The translations under genes and the position numbers were made by a program. The notes below the pieces were generated by a model. That model was not told the DNA's origin and did no database searches. It saw only the letters and a list, made by a program, of their open reading frames with translations. 64,000 bases of DNA from Chamaesiphon sp041738715 (GTDB taxonomy: Bacteria > Cyanobacteriota > Cyanobacteriia > Cyanobacteriales > Chamaesiphonaceae), in contig JBGSPI010000138.1 of NCBI GenBank assembly GCA_041738715.1, positions 17,674 through 81,673 of the forward strand. Reading direction: 5' to 3'. Positions 7,493-16,036 of this stretch are shown one piece after another (position 1 is the stretch's first letter; each line of letters starts with the position of its first letter).

Positions 7493-8569
7493 ATGAGGAT
7501 TAATGACGCAAACTTACTTCAGCAAGTCGTTAACTACCTAAACAACCATCGCGAAGCAATCCGGATCAAAAAGATGCTGTATTGTCTATGCACTAATAGA
7601 TGGGAGAAAGATGCTGATTATCTAAATTCGATTAATTCCCAGTATTTAATCGAGCAGATTATCAGAGAACATGATACTCTCGATAAGTTGAAACTTTTAT
7701 TGCAAAAGCTGGTTAAGACGGTTAATAAACCTAAGCAATATATTGATATTGCCAAAATAATTTATCTGGCGATCGGTCAACTATATCCCGAATTCCAGCA
7801 AGAACATGGTAATAAGTCTGCGACACGTTCTCCAGGCGCAAAAGCAGCTACGCCTGCGTCTGCACCTACTCAGACATATACTAGTCAGGATGTTCCTTCG
7901 GCGATCGAACGGGCTTATACACCTGCGCCTACTCAGGCATATAATAGTCAGGATATCCCTTCAGCGATCGAACGGGCTTATACGCCTGTACCTACTCAAG
8001 CCTATACTAGTCAGGATATTCCTTCAGCAATTGAGCGGGCTTATACACCTGCACCTACTCAGGCATATACTAGTCATGATGTTCCTTCTTCTTTGCAACG
8101 CGCCTATGCCCCTGCTCCCACCCAACAATTTGCAGCGGAAATTCCAGCAGACGATGAAGTAGCTGAATCTGCCTATGAAACCTATTGCGATCCAGAAATA
8201 CCTGATGAGATTCCACTCGAAGAGATCGAAATTCCCGATTACGATCCGTTTGTGTTGCGTCAGAATGTGATGAGCTACACTAACCCACTGCGAGCAAAAA
8301 TCATCCTGTTAGTAATGTTGCGTCCTCACTTCAATTTTGGCAGTCAATCAGCATCAACAATGCGGGAATATCATCTGGATGATTTATTGTTGGAGGTGAT
8401 GAAAACTTACCCAACACTTGAGGATCTGGAGGAAAGTATTACTTGTGCCGTCGAGCAATTAATTGAAGTTGAGGAATACGGCAAAGCCGCCACTGGATTA
8501 ATCCAATCTTTAGTACCACTCTATGTACTCAGAACTCAAGGAAAAGCACAAATAGCGGCAATTAATTAA
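7493..8569 (+). CDS. Unknown two-domain protein with a 21-residue tandem-repeat linker
   Basis: The 358-residue protein has three parts. Residues 1-110 form a helical domain (LLQQVVNYLNNHREAIRIKK...). Residues 125-208 are four tandem 21-residue repeats (consensus PTQAYTSQDIPSAIERAYTPA). After an acidic linker (about 215-250), residues 255-358 form a second helical domain (VLRQNVMSYTNPLRAKIILL...). There is no signal peptide or membrane segment. The repeats look like a flexible, Pro/Thr-rich spacer or multivalent binding motif. I do not recognise the family. An IS4-type element lies immediately after the stop codon, and the stop itself is part of the target duplication. Confidence 0.75.
   Translation: MRINDANLLQQVVNYLNNHREAIRIKKMLYCLCTNRWEKDADYLNSINSQYLIEQIIREHDTLDKLKLLLQKLVKTVNKPKQYIDIAKIIYLAIGQLYPEFQQEHGNKSATRSPGAKAATPASAPTQTYTSQDVPSAIERAYTPAPTQAYNSQDIPSAIERAYTPVPTQAYTSQDIPSAIERAYTPAPTQAYTSHDVPSSLQRAYAPAPTQQFAAEIPADDEVAESAYETYCDPEIPDEIPLEEIEIPDYDPFVLRQNVMSYTNPLRAKIILLVMLRPHFNFGSQSASTMREYHLDDLLLEVMKTYPTLEDLEESITCAVEQLIEVEEYGKAATGLIQSLVPLYVLRTQGKAQIAAIN
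7865..8116 (+). repeat. Four 63-bp in-frame tandem repeats
   Basis: Units at 7865-7927, 7928-7990, 7991-8053 and 8054-8116, with a partial fifth unit (CCCACCCAACAA...) after them. They differ mainly at synonymous and a few replacement positions; the fourth is the most diverged. Confidence 0.9.
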
Positions 8570-8574
8570 TAATT
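8566..8574. repeat. Left target-site duplication of the IS4-type element
   Basis: TTAATAATT lies directly outside the left inverted repeat and is repeated exactly at 9891-9899 outside the right one. Confidence 0.85.
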
Positions 8575-8594
8575 CTGTCGGGGCGACAAGTCGC

Positions 8595-9785
8595 TTATAA
8601 CGCTGATAGAATAAGCCTCATAGCTCTTAAGCCTTGTTGATAATTAGGGAGTTTGTGTGGAGATAAAGACATTAATTCAACAACAACCTGCCAGTTACTA
8701 GACATTGAATCGACCCATGACTCACCCCAAAGCCCAACATAAAAAGTACTGTGCCTAGCATATTTTCTATATTTTTCTGTTTTTCTGCCTAGATATTCTT
8801 GAACTTGCTTTGATTTAATATCTATCCCTTGAATGATACTCTTCAAGTATGCTAGTGATAACAAAATCAATAGATTACTCAAGCGATCACCTGTTAAATT
8901 AGTCTGTTCTAAGTTGTATCCTCCACCCTTAAAGTCTCTGAACATTGTCTTGTTGCGCTTTTTACGTCGGGAGACCCGACGAGTGCGCACCGCTTCCTCA
9001 ATTCCAAATCTTTTAGAGTAAGCATCAACTGCTATCTGCAGATCTAACAAACTTGTTAGAATATACCAAGGTTCTTTCGTAGTAATATTTCGATATTTAC
9101 CCAGCCATTTACCTGCTAGATTAAATCCTTTAATCGGCGCAGTTTTTCTAATTGTTATTTCTCGGTCAAAAAAGCTGTTCCCTGGTTCTAATCCTAGCAA
9201 TTTTAGTTCAGTCCACAACTCTGATTCAGTCTTGACACAAACATTCTTTTTTAGTCGTAAGCAGAACCCTACTTTCCGATCTCTGAGCCAGTTAGCGAGA
9301 GTAACACTACAAAATTCACGATCCCCTAACACGAGTAATTTATAACTTGACAAGGCGGTGAATACTGGCGTTAATACTAATTGTTGTTTTTCTAATGTAC
9401 TGTTGCCTTGTTGGTCAAGCATTTTCCAATAAATAGGAATAGCTCTGTTTCGCCAAATCATGCTGACCATCAAAATATTATTTGATTGCCACTTAGTTCG
9501 GTCTATTGCTAAATATATAATATTATTCTGGTTAACACTGCCGGCAATCCAATCAATTATTAATGACAACCACATATCATCTAAATTCCATTTGTCATCT
9601 GATAAGAATCTCTGAACTTTTTTTCTTCTACTTTCAAATTTAATCGGCATTGCCAGTTTCGTTGCAATGCTTTCCAGTGTGACTTCTTTAATCGATTGCA
9701 CTACTTGAATTAATAAAATTGCCAATAGGTAATTAGCTCGTGTGAGATTTTCTGACAAATGAGTATGATATGATTTTAAGATCAT
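8595..9785 (-). CDS. IS4-family DDE transposase with a 16-residue in-frame insertion in the YREK signature
   Basis: A 396-residue transposase with the catalytic aspartates in LAIDRTKW and LGDREF. The IS4 signature Y-x2-R-x3-E-x6-K begins as YSKRFGIE, but between GIEE and MFRDFK sixteen residues (265-280, Arg/Lys-rich) are inserted. They are encoded by a 48-bp palindrome-bearing block at 8946-8993. Removing the block restores the exact E-x6-K spacing and a 380-residue protein. The reading frame is kept, but the catalytic glutamate is displaced from the helix carrying the lysine, so activity is doubtful. The start ATG at 9785 is preceded by the protective hairpin. Confidence 0.88.
   Translation of the reverse strand: MILKSYHTHLSENLTRANYLLAILLIQVVQSIKEVTLESIATKLAMPIKFESRRKKVQRFLSDDKWNLDDMWLSLIIDWIAGSVNQNNIIYLAIDRTKWQSNNILMVSMIWRNRAIPIYWKMLDQQGNSTLEKQQLVLTPVFTALSSYKLLVLGDREFCSVTLANWLRDRKVGFCLRLKKNVCVKTESELWTELKLLGLEPGNSFFDREITIRKTAPIKGFNLAGKWLGKYRNITTKEPWYILTSLLDLQIAVDAYSKRFGIEEAVRTRRVSRRKKRNKTMFRDFKGGGYNLEQTNLTGDRLSNLLILLSLAYLKSIIQGIDIKSKQVQEYLGRKTEKYRKYARHSTFYVGLWGESWVDSMSSNWQVVVELMSLSPHKLPNYQQGLRAMRLILSAL
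8946..8993. repeat. 48-bp palindromic mini-repeat inserted in the transposase gene
   Basis: The core CGTCGGG AGA CCCGACG is a perfect 7-bp stem with a 3-nt loop. Further out, GTTGCGC and GTGCGCAC form an imperfect outer arm. GC content and sequence differ from the A/T-rich transposase gene around it. The length is a multiple of three, so the frame survives. Confidence 0.75.
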
Positions 9786-9798
9786 TTAATTGTTTTTT

Positions 9799-9819
9799 GG
9801 GTAAGAAGTCTTCTTACCC
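9799..9819. terminator. Hairpin inside the right end of the IS
   Basis: GGGTAAGAA / TTCTTACCC, a perfect 9-bp stem with a 3-nt loop. It sits between the right inverted repeat and the transposase start, where a hairpin can block read-through transcription or translation of the transposase from outside. Confidence 0.6.
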
Positions 9820-9890
9820 TATCTTTTTATCAGCAATTTGTCTAGAGTTGTTTCCCTCTCTGGTTTTTAGGCGACCTGTCGCCCCGTCAG

Positions 9891-9899
9891 TTAATAATT
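9891..9899. repeat. Right target-site duplication of the IS4-type element
   Basis: TTAATAATT, identical to 8566-8574. Confidence 0.85.
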
Positions 9900-10097
9900 A
9901 ATAATTGGGTTGTTAGGGCCGGAAGATCCACACACCTATTCTTGGTTAGATTAGGTGATGGTAAATGGGTATAGAGTGTCGAAAAGTTTAAATTGGTGAA
10001 ATCTCCTGCTACTCTGATAAGGGTTAACTGTGTTATCGATCGACAGATTTCTTCTCGATTGTGTCGCACTGTAGATTTTAAGGAGTAAATGATCGTT

Positions 10098-10697
10098 ATG
10101 GTAAGAACAGCATCGACAATGTTGCCGTTGGGCGTAACTGCTCCAGATTTTAACCTGACGGATGTAGTCAGTGGGACATCGATTTCGCTAGAAAGCTTTG
10201 CGGGCAAACAAGCATTACTAGTGATGTTTATTTCGGTTCACTGTCCATTTGTCAAGCATGTTCAAGCTCAATTAGCCGAGATTGGTAAAGACTATCTCCC
10301 GCAGGGTTTAGGGATAGTGGCAATTAGTCCTAATGATATCGATAAATACCCGGATGATGCACCTGAGCATCTTGTGGCTTTAGCCCACAGTGCGCCCTTT
10401 AATTTTCCAGTCTGTTATGACCCAACCCAGGCGGTTGCTAAGGCTTACACCGCAGCGTGTACACCCGATTTTTTCCTATTCGATCGCGATCGATATCTTG
10501 CCTATCGCGGACAGTTAGATGATAGCCGTCCGTCTAATGGTAAACCAGTTACTGGAGCAGATCTACGTCAGGCAATTGATTCACTCTTGGCTGGCAAAGA
10601 AGTAGATCCCAATCAACGCCCCAGTATTGGCTGTAATATCAAGTGGATTCCAGGTAATGAACCTGAATATTTCACAGGAGTCAGAGCGGAGGAGTAG
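10098..10697 (+). CDS. Thioredoxin-fold redoxin (AhpC/TSA-like)
   Basis: A protein of about 199 residues with the redoxin fold: APDFNLTDVVSG at the N-terminus and a MFISVHCPFVKH motif carrying a single cysteine where thioredoxins have CxxC. Then come AISPND, a cis-proline loop in CTPDFFLFD, and a C-terminal SIGCNIKW segment. These features match the cyanobacterial thioredoxin family proteins related to peroxiredoxins/ResA. The reaction is not certain, and a peroxidase or reductase role is inferred. AGGAG at 10081-10085 is 12 nt before this ATG; another ATG at 10089 is only 3 nt from it. Confidence 0.8.
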   Translation: MVRTASTMLPLGVTAPDFNLTDVVSGTSISLESFAGKQALLVMFISVHCPFVKHVQAQLAEIGKDYLPQGLGIVAISPNDIDKYPDDAPEHLVALAHSAPFNFPVCYDPTQAVAKAYTAACTPDFFLFDRDRYLAYRGQLDDSRPSNGKPVTGADLRQAIDSLLAGKEVDPNQRPSIGCNIKWIPGNEPEYFTGVRAEE

Positions 10698-10800
10698 GGA
10701 GTAGGGGTAGATGGATCGTGAATAGATAATCTTCAACTTTCATGGTGGGGGTGCCCGCCTGCAAGTTGATGATTATTTTTAGCCCTTTCGCCCCTATTCA

Positions 10801-11421
10801 CTAACCCCCCAACATCCCCACAAAATTAGATAAAATCTGCAAGCCAATGGTGGCAGATTTTTCGGGATGAAATTGGACTGCCATCAGATTGTCTTGGGCA
10901 ATTGCGGCGGTGACAGTCTGCGTTCCGTGGGTGACTGTTGCCGCTTGAACTGGATCGATCGGATCGACGTAATAGGAGTGAACAAAATAAACCCACGCAG
11001 CGGGGTCTATTTGCCCCCACAACGGACAGTTTGGCTGAGTAAGGTGGAGTTGATTCCAACCCATCTGGGGGATAGTTAAGCCTGGTTCTGGTTGAAATTT
11101 ACGAACGCTACCAGGAATGATTCCTAGTCCAGGTTCTTGCCCTTCCTCAGATCGATCGAATAAAATCTGCAAGCCTAGGCAAATGCCCAAAAATGGTTTA
11201 CCAGTTGCCACGATATCTTGGAGGGGTTTTGTTAAATCCAAGTCACGAATTCTTTGAACGGCTGGATCGAAGGAACCAACACCTGGCAAGACAACCCCAT
11301 CTGCTGCAAATAATTCGGATGGGACATGGGTGATGAATGGTTCTGCTCCAGCCAGTTTTAATGCCTTACAAACAGAATGCAAGTTTCCCATGTCATAGTC
11401 TACAACAGCGATTTTTACCAT
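10801..11421 (-). CDS. hisH: Imidazole glycerol phosphate synthase subunit HisH
   Basis: A 206-residue class I glutamine amidotransferase: oxyanion-strand region LPGVGSFD, catalytic C81 in FLGICLGLQ, and His/Glu in FHPEKSA. With HisF it supplies ammonia to make imidazole-glycerol phosphate and AICAR in histidine synthesis; hisF is not in the window. The frame extends 22 residues upstream to 11487, but that part is encoded by a dispersed repeat, and the protein begins typically with MVKIAVVDYDMGN at 11421. That start is chosen. Confidence 0.94.
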   Translation of the reverse strand: MVKIAVVDYDMGNLHSVCKALKLAGAEPFITHVPSELFAADGVVLPGVGSFDPAVQRIRDLDLTKPLQDIVATGKPFLGICLGLQILFDRSEEGQEPGLGIIPGSVRKFQPEPGLTIPQMGWNQLHLTQPNCPLWGQIDPAAWVYFVHSYYVDPIDPVQAATVTHGTQTVTAAIAQDNLMAVQFHPEKSATIGLQILSNFVGMLGG

Positions 11422-11443
11422 AGGGAGATGGGAGATAGTTCGG

Positions 11444-11486
11444 CTCATTTCGGCTTCTGCGAAGGCAGACGCTACGCGAACGCTCA
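11444..11486. repeat. Dispersed cyanobacterial repeat in front of hisH
   Basis: The block contains GCGAAGGCAGACGCTACGCG, typical of short repeats scattered in cyanobacterial genomes and related to the blocks at 1280-1400. It creates a spurious upstream extension of the hisH frame. Confidence 0.55.
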
Positions 11487-11529
11487 ATGCAAGCCGCTTA
11501 GTACAAGTGGGAAATGGGAGAATAACAAC

Positions 11530-12214
11530 TTACGTTATTATTGCGCTGCTGGGTGGTGTGGAGTCAGTTAGTGTAGGACGAATGCACAGATAGATTAGTC
11601 CGCCAAATAAAGGAATTAAGGATAATAGCTGAACTCGTCGAGGATTTGTAAAGTTTCGACGAGGAATATCATCTTTAATCAAGATCGGCAATAGATAAGA
11701 CTAGTAAACAAAAATCTAGACTCATTACATGAATAAATCTACTTGTTTGCCACTGCCGGACAAAATCTGTCCAGTCGCCTTGACTGATGCCATATATCAT
11801 TAATCCAATCGTGCCGATCGACAACAATAAGCCCAACCAGCGCGAGTCCACCAGCTTAATTATACCATTGCGTTCATTAATCGGATGGGAGTTGGGTTTG
11901 CGCAAGACTAGATAGGGTAAAATGGCAAATGCACCCACCGCAAAAGATGCAGCACTAAATAAACCAGCCGAAAGCTGTTGAGTTTTGCCGTCAATTAGCA
12001 TCAGTGCAGCGTAAACCAGTGGTAAAATGCCCATCAGATTAAATAGAGCAATAACTAGTGGATTAATTCCTACCCATTTACCAGTTGAGAGGGCGATAAT
12101 TAGTTGAAGATTGTCAGTTCGATCTGGTGGTGCGAGAAAAAATGCATAGCCAACAAATCCTAACCATAGTAATCCCAGAATAGCTTGATCGATCGAGATT
12201 AGTCTATTGGTCAT
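11530..12214 (-). pseudogene. Membrane protein gene with a 1-nt frameshift near the C-terminus
   Basis: Residues 1 to about 175 read as a multi-spanning membrane protein (LLWLGFVGYAFFLAPP, LFNLMGILPLVYAALML, GLFSAASFAVGAFAILPYLVLR, FIHVMSLDFCLL). The frame then ends after VLSIADLD at 11675. Skipping one base near 11690 continues as LLPILIKDDIPRRN and then a last membrane segment LLSLIPLFGGLIYLCIRPTL, stopping at 11530. That continuation is what related cyanobacterial proteins look like, so this is either a recent frameshift or a sequencing error. The start (12214, or 12226) overlaps the end of hrcA, suggesting coupling. Confidence 0.75.
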
Positions 12215-13355
12215 GGCTGATGGCATCCGAAATATAATCAGCGGCAGATTGCACTAGAGCAATCGTATTTTCGTAGAGCATTCGTTTGGGACCAAGTACT
12301 CCTACACTGCCAACGGGAACTGAATCCTGATGATAGGTAGTAGAGATTAGCGTACAAGTTTGCATTGGTTCGAGCGGATTTTCGGTACCGATTCTAATCC
12401 TAATTTTTGACTGGCGATCGAGAGCGCGATCGGTGGAAGAATTAACCTCAATTTTGTGCGGATCGAAGATTAGCTGCCAAAGTTGGTCTTGTTCTGATTC
12501 TAATAGGTGTAATAGTGTTTTAACTTGTTGCAATTCAGAAAATTCCGGCTGACGCAAGACTTCCGCAATACCTCGAATCATGATTTGGGATGAGTGAACT
12601 GGTTTAAATTGTCGAGATAAGTCGCTCAATAGAGTACTAACTAGATCGATATAATGCTGAAATTCTCGATCGAGTTCGCTCCAGTCTAATGTTGATATTT
12701 CAGGAAGAGATCGACCGCGCAATTTACTATTGAGAAAGTTTGATAGAATATGCAACTCTCTTGTAAGTAAATCTTCCTCGATTGGCTCTACTTGTGTGGG
12801 TGGTAGCTGCATCAAAATCGAGTGAGTCTGATAGGAATCTAACACCACAATTAGCATCACTTTTGTGACTTCTACTTGTACAAACTGAATATGCTTAATG
12901 GTTGAATGCTGAGTCTGTGGCAGGGTAATCATTGTAATGTAGCCACTTAAGGTCGCTAGTACTTCTGCAGCACCTCGCAAAACTGCTTCTAAACTCCACC
13001 CCTCCCAATCGAGTTTATCATGAAACAATTCTTCGACTTGACGACCGATATCTGGTGACGGTATCAGCGGAGTTGGTTCGCGGAGGTTTCCTCCGCTTGA
13101 ACCATACCCAAGTAATCGATCGACATATAGTCGATAACCAGAATCAGAGGGAATTCTTCCCGCAGAAGTATGTGGTTGATACAACAATCCAGCTTTTTCT
13201 AAGGTTGTAAATCCACTGCGAATTGTGGCTGGGCTAACATTTAAGTTATAGCCTTCGACCAAGGTTTTTGAACCAACAGGTTCAGCAGTGGCAATATACT
13301 GACGGATCGTTGCCCACAAAATCTGTTGATGACGCTGATTTAAGTCAAAAGACAT
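12204..13355 (-). CDS. hrcA: Heat-inducible transcription repressor HrcA
   Basis: A 383-residue protein with an N-terminal winged helix (RHQQILWATIRQYIATAEPV, VGSKTLVEGYNLNVSPATIR, AGLLYQPHTSAGRIPS), which is the HrcA signature. A GAF-like central domain and the C-terminal GVLGPKRMLYE motif follow. HrcA represses groESL and other chaperone genes at CIRCE operators (TTAGCACTC-N9-GAGTGCTAA). No complete CIRCE was found in this window, including upstream of the hsp20 gene at 55359. It starts 2 bp after the rhodanese stop, so they form an operon. Confidence 0.95.
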   Translation of the reverse strand: MSFDLNQRHQQILWATIRQYIATAEPVGSKTLVEGYNLNVSPATIRSGFTTLEKAGLLYQPHTSAGRIPSDSGYRLYVDRLLGYGSSGGNLREPTPLIPSPDIGRQVEELFHDKLDWEGWSLEAVLRGAAEVLATLSGYITMITLPQTQHSTIKHIQFVQVEVTKVMLIVVLDSYQTHSILMQLPPTQVEPIEEDLLTRELHILSNFLNSKLRGRSLPEISTLDWSELDREFQHYIDLVSTLLSDLSRQFKPVHSSQIMIRGIAEVLRQPEFSELQQVKTLLHLLESEQDQLWQLIFDPHKIEVNSSTDRALDRQSKIRIRIGTENPLEPMQTCTLISTTYHQDSVPVGSVGVLGPKRMLYENTIALVQSAADYISDAISHDQ

Positions 13356-13357
13356 AT

Positions 13358-13696
13358 TTAGTATTTTGGTAAACTTGGATCGACATGATTGCTATAAGCA
13401 TCAATCCCGCCAATGATATTATTAACTTGGGTAAATCCTTGCGAAATTAGCCACTGACACATTTGTGCAGATCGCATCCCATGATGACATAAAACAAAAG
13501 TTTCGGTATCTTTATCTAATATTGTATAAATTTCTGGCGACCATTGGTTATGTTCGCTCAAGGGCAAATTAATAAATCTTGGCAGTTGGACAAGTGCCAA
13601 TTCTTGAGGTTCGCGGACATCGACAAATTGGAATGTTTGCTCGTTATCTGCCAGCTTGATGGCTAATTCGCTAACGGTAATTTCATTAAAACTCAT
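13358..13696 (-). CDS. Single-domain rhodanese
   Basis: A 112-residue rhodanese domain: VDVREPQELALV, active-site loop with Cys in LCHHGMRS, and QGFTQVNNIIGGIDAYS at the end. These proteins carry persulfide sulfur on the loop cysteine; the physiological partner is unknown. The gene is first in a cluster with hrcA and the frameshifted membrane gene (2-bp spacing to hrcA). Confidence 0.9.
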   Translation of the reverse strand: MSFNEITVSELAIKLADNEQTFQFVDVREPQELALVQLPRFINLPLSEHNQWSPEIYTILDKDTETFVLCHHGMRSAQMCQWLISQGFTQVNNIIGGIDAYSNHVDPSLPKY

Positions 13697-13740
13697 AGTT
13701 TAGCTGTAACAGGGATAAGGGGTAGTATAATCACTAACTT

Positions 13741-16026
13741 TTATGATAGTGCTGAAGGTCGAAATCTTTTCAGGCGGAAGGCATTAGTCACTACCAATAC
13801 GGAACTCAATGCCATTGCTCCAGCCGCGAGAATCGGAGTGAGTAACCAGCCGAAGATCGGGTAAAATAAGCCTGCGGCAATCGGGATGCCCAGGATATTA
13901 AAAATAGAGGCAAAAAAGAGATTTTGCTTGATGTTAGTCAAAGTTGCCCGACTGAGTTCGATCGCGGTAATAATTGTCTGTAAGTCTGACGAAATAATGG
14001 TCACGTCGCTAGCGGCGATCGCAATATCTGTACCTGTGCCCATGGCGATTCCCACATCTGCACCAGCTAAGGCTGGCGCATCATTGATTCCGTCCCCCAC
14101 CATTGCCACAATTGGTCGATGTTTACGTTTGCTACTGAATTGTAATGTCCGAATTACATCAGCCTTGCCCTGGGGTTTGACTTGAGCAAACACCCGATTG
14201 ATGCCGACTTTATGAGCCAATCTTTCTGCATTAGTCAGATTATCTCCAGTCAGTAGGACGACTTCTAAGCCTAGTTGTTTCAATTTCGTGACTGTGGCGA
14301 TCGCCGTAGATTTGACGGCATCAGTAATCCCCACAATACCAGCAATCTCACCATCGATCGCTAGCCAGATAACAATTTTTCCTTCCGTTTCCCATTGGTG
14401 TTGATAGGTAGCTAAAATTTGTTGATTGGCAATCTGCATCACACCATGAACTGATAGAGTGGCAATCCATTCACTCGAACCAATTTGGACTAATTTACCA
14501 TTAACAATTCCCTGTACACCACTCCCAACAATCGCTTTAAATCCGGTGACGGGGATCATCCCTAACTGCTTCGACGTGGCATATTCCACAATCGCATGAG
14601 CGAGGGGGTGTTCGGAAAGATCTTCTACTGATGCGGCTAATTGCAGCACATTTAATTCATCTCCATGATAACTATCCACCACGGGGATAAAATCAGTAAC
14701 CACGGGTTTACCAATTGTCAGAGTACCCGTCTTATCAAACACGATCGTATTGACTCGATCGAGTAACTCTAAACTTGTGCCACTTTTAATTAAAATTCCT
14801 TGTGTGGCACCTTGCCTTGTTCCCGCCATAATCGCCGTTGGCGTGGCTAAACCCAAGGCACAGGGACAGGAAATCGTTAATACACCTACTCCAGTGATCG
14901 ATCCCATCGCTAGATCCCCTGTGAATACCCACCACAAAACTACAGTCAAGACCGAGATTGCAATCGCCATCGGCACGAAATATCCGGCGATTCGATCGGC
15001 TAATCGGTGAATTGGTACTCGATCTGCCTGTGTTTCCGCAACTAGTTGGATAATTTGGGCAAGAAATGTCTCAGCACCAATTTTCGTGACTTGAATATTC
15101 AAATTCCCCGTATGATTGAGGGTTGAACCAATTACCTCATCGCCGATTTGTTTGGTAATTGGTTGACTTTCCCCCGTCACCATTGACTCATCCACCATCG
15201 ATTCTCCCGCAATAATTTTGCCATCAACCGGGATCATCTCGCCGGGGCGAACTGTCACAATATAACCCACCTGGATCAGTTCGATCGGGATCGTCACTTC
15301 TTCCCCGTCTTCAATCACTCTGGCTACCTGTGGCTGAAGATGGGCGAGTTTTTCAATGGTGTTAACTGTTTGCCCTTGTGCCTGTTGTTCGAGTTGTTTA
15401 CCTAACAAACTCAGGGTAATCACCACCGCCACAGTTTCATAATATAAATATGGGTGAGGCTGCTGTGAGTTGCTAATCAATTGCGGCGCAAAGGTGCCTA
15501 GCAGCGAATATAAATAGGTGGCACCCGTGCCTAGGGCAATTAGGGTGTTCAGATTCGATCGTCGGTGTCTGGCAGCTTTCCAGGCACCAGTGAGAAATGA
15601 GTAGCCGCACCAAAATTGGACTGGTGTAGCCAGAATTAACTGACCGATCGGATGATCTAACCAGTCAGGCATCCAACTAATTTCGAGATCGAGCATCATC
15701 GGTAACGAACCGATCGTCAGGAGTACGCTGGCAACAATCCCTGTGAGGAGTTTGAAATCGATATCGTCCTCTTCAATCTGTCCGCGCCGGGGTAAAATCA
15801 CCGAGTTCGCAATTTCGATCGGGATTGCTTGATAGCCAGCAGTTGTCACCGCTTGAATAATTGCTTCAACGTTCGTTTTCTGCCGATCGTAGCCAACGGT
15901 GGCTTGTTCTAAGGCAAAATTTACATTTGACCTAATTACCCCCGGTACATGAGCGATCTCCGCTTCGATCGTCTTAGCACAAGTGGTACAACTCATCCCG
16001 CCCAATTTCAAGCCGAGGCTTTCCAT
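13741..16026 (-). CDS. Copper-translocating P1B-type ATPase (PacS/CtaA class)
   Basis: A 761-residue ATPase. The N-terminal HMA domain has CxxC at C13/C16 (GMSCTTC). Eight membrane segments carry the SCPCALGLATP (CPC) transport motif. The phosphorylation loop is DKTGTLT, the nucleotide domain carries SEHPLAHAIV (HP motif), and the hinge is MVGDGINDAPAL. CPC plus a CxxC HMA indicates Cu(I). In cyanobacteria two such pumps feed plastocyanin (PacS at the thylakoid, CtaA at the plasma membrane); the N-terminus is closer to PacS in style, but sequence reading cannot decide. It follows the chaperone gene by 10 bp. Confidence 0.92.
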   Translation of the reverse strand: MESLGLKLGGMSCTTCAKTIEAEIAHVPGVIRSNVNFALEQATVGYDRQKTNVEAIIQAVTTAGYQAIPIEIANSVILPRRGQIEEDDIDFKLLTGIVASVLLTIGSLPMMLDLEISWMPDWLDHPIGQLILATPVQFWCGYSFLTGAWKAARHRRSNLNTLIALGTGATYLYSLLGTFAPQLISNSQQPHPYLYYETVAVVITLSLLGKQLEQQAQGQTVNTIEKLAHLQPQVARVIEDGEEVTIPIELIQVGYIVTVRPGEMIPVDGKIIAGESMVDESMVTGESQPITKQIGDEVIGSTLNHTGNLNIQVTKIGAETFLAQIIQLVAETQADRVPIHRLADRIAGYFVPMAIAISVLTVVLWWVFTGDLAMGSITGVGVLTISCPCALGLATPTAIMAGTRQGATQGILIKSGTSLELLDRVNTIVFDKTGTLTIGKPVVTDFIPVVDSYHGDELNVLQLAASVEDLSEHPLAHAIVEYATSKQLGMIPVTGFKAIVGSGVQGIVNGKLVQIGSSEWIATLSVHGVMQIANQQILATYQHQWETEGKIVIWLAIDGEIAGIVGITDAVKSTAIATVTKLKQLGLEVVLLTGDNLTNAERLAHKVGINRVFAQVKPQGKADVIRTLQFSSKRKHRPIVAMVGDGINDAPALAGADVGIAMGTGTDIAIAASDVTIISSDLQTIITAIELSRATLTNIKQNLFFASIFNILGIPIAAGLFYPIFGWLLTPILAAGAMALSSVLVVTNAFRLKRFRPSALS

Positions 16027-16036
16027 AGTCTAATCA

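Larger units (their letters stand above)
8575..9890 (-). mobile_element. Complete IS4-family insertion sequence, 1316 bp
   Basis: The terminal inverted repeats are CTGTCGGGGCGACAAGTCGC on the left and, read inward from the right end, CTGACGGGGCGACAGGTCGC: 18 of 20 identical. A 9-bp target duplication flanks them (8566-8574 and 9891-9899). One DDE transposase gene fills the element. A strong hairpin at 9799-9819 lies just inside the right end, upstream of the transposase. The ends are intact, but the transposase carries an in-frame insertion in its active-site signature, so the copy may be immobile on its own. Confidence 0.92.

Noticed and set aside
11422..11487. 22-residue N-terminal extension of HisH
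   Set aside because: Encoded by a dispersed repeat; the conserved protein starts at 11421.
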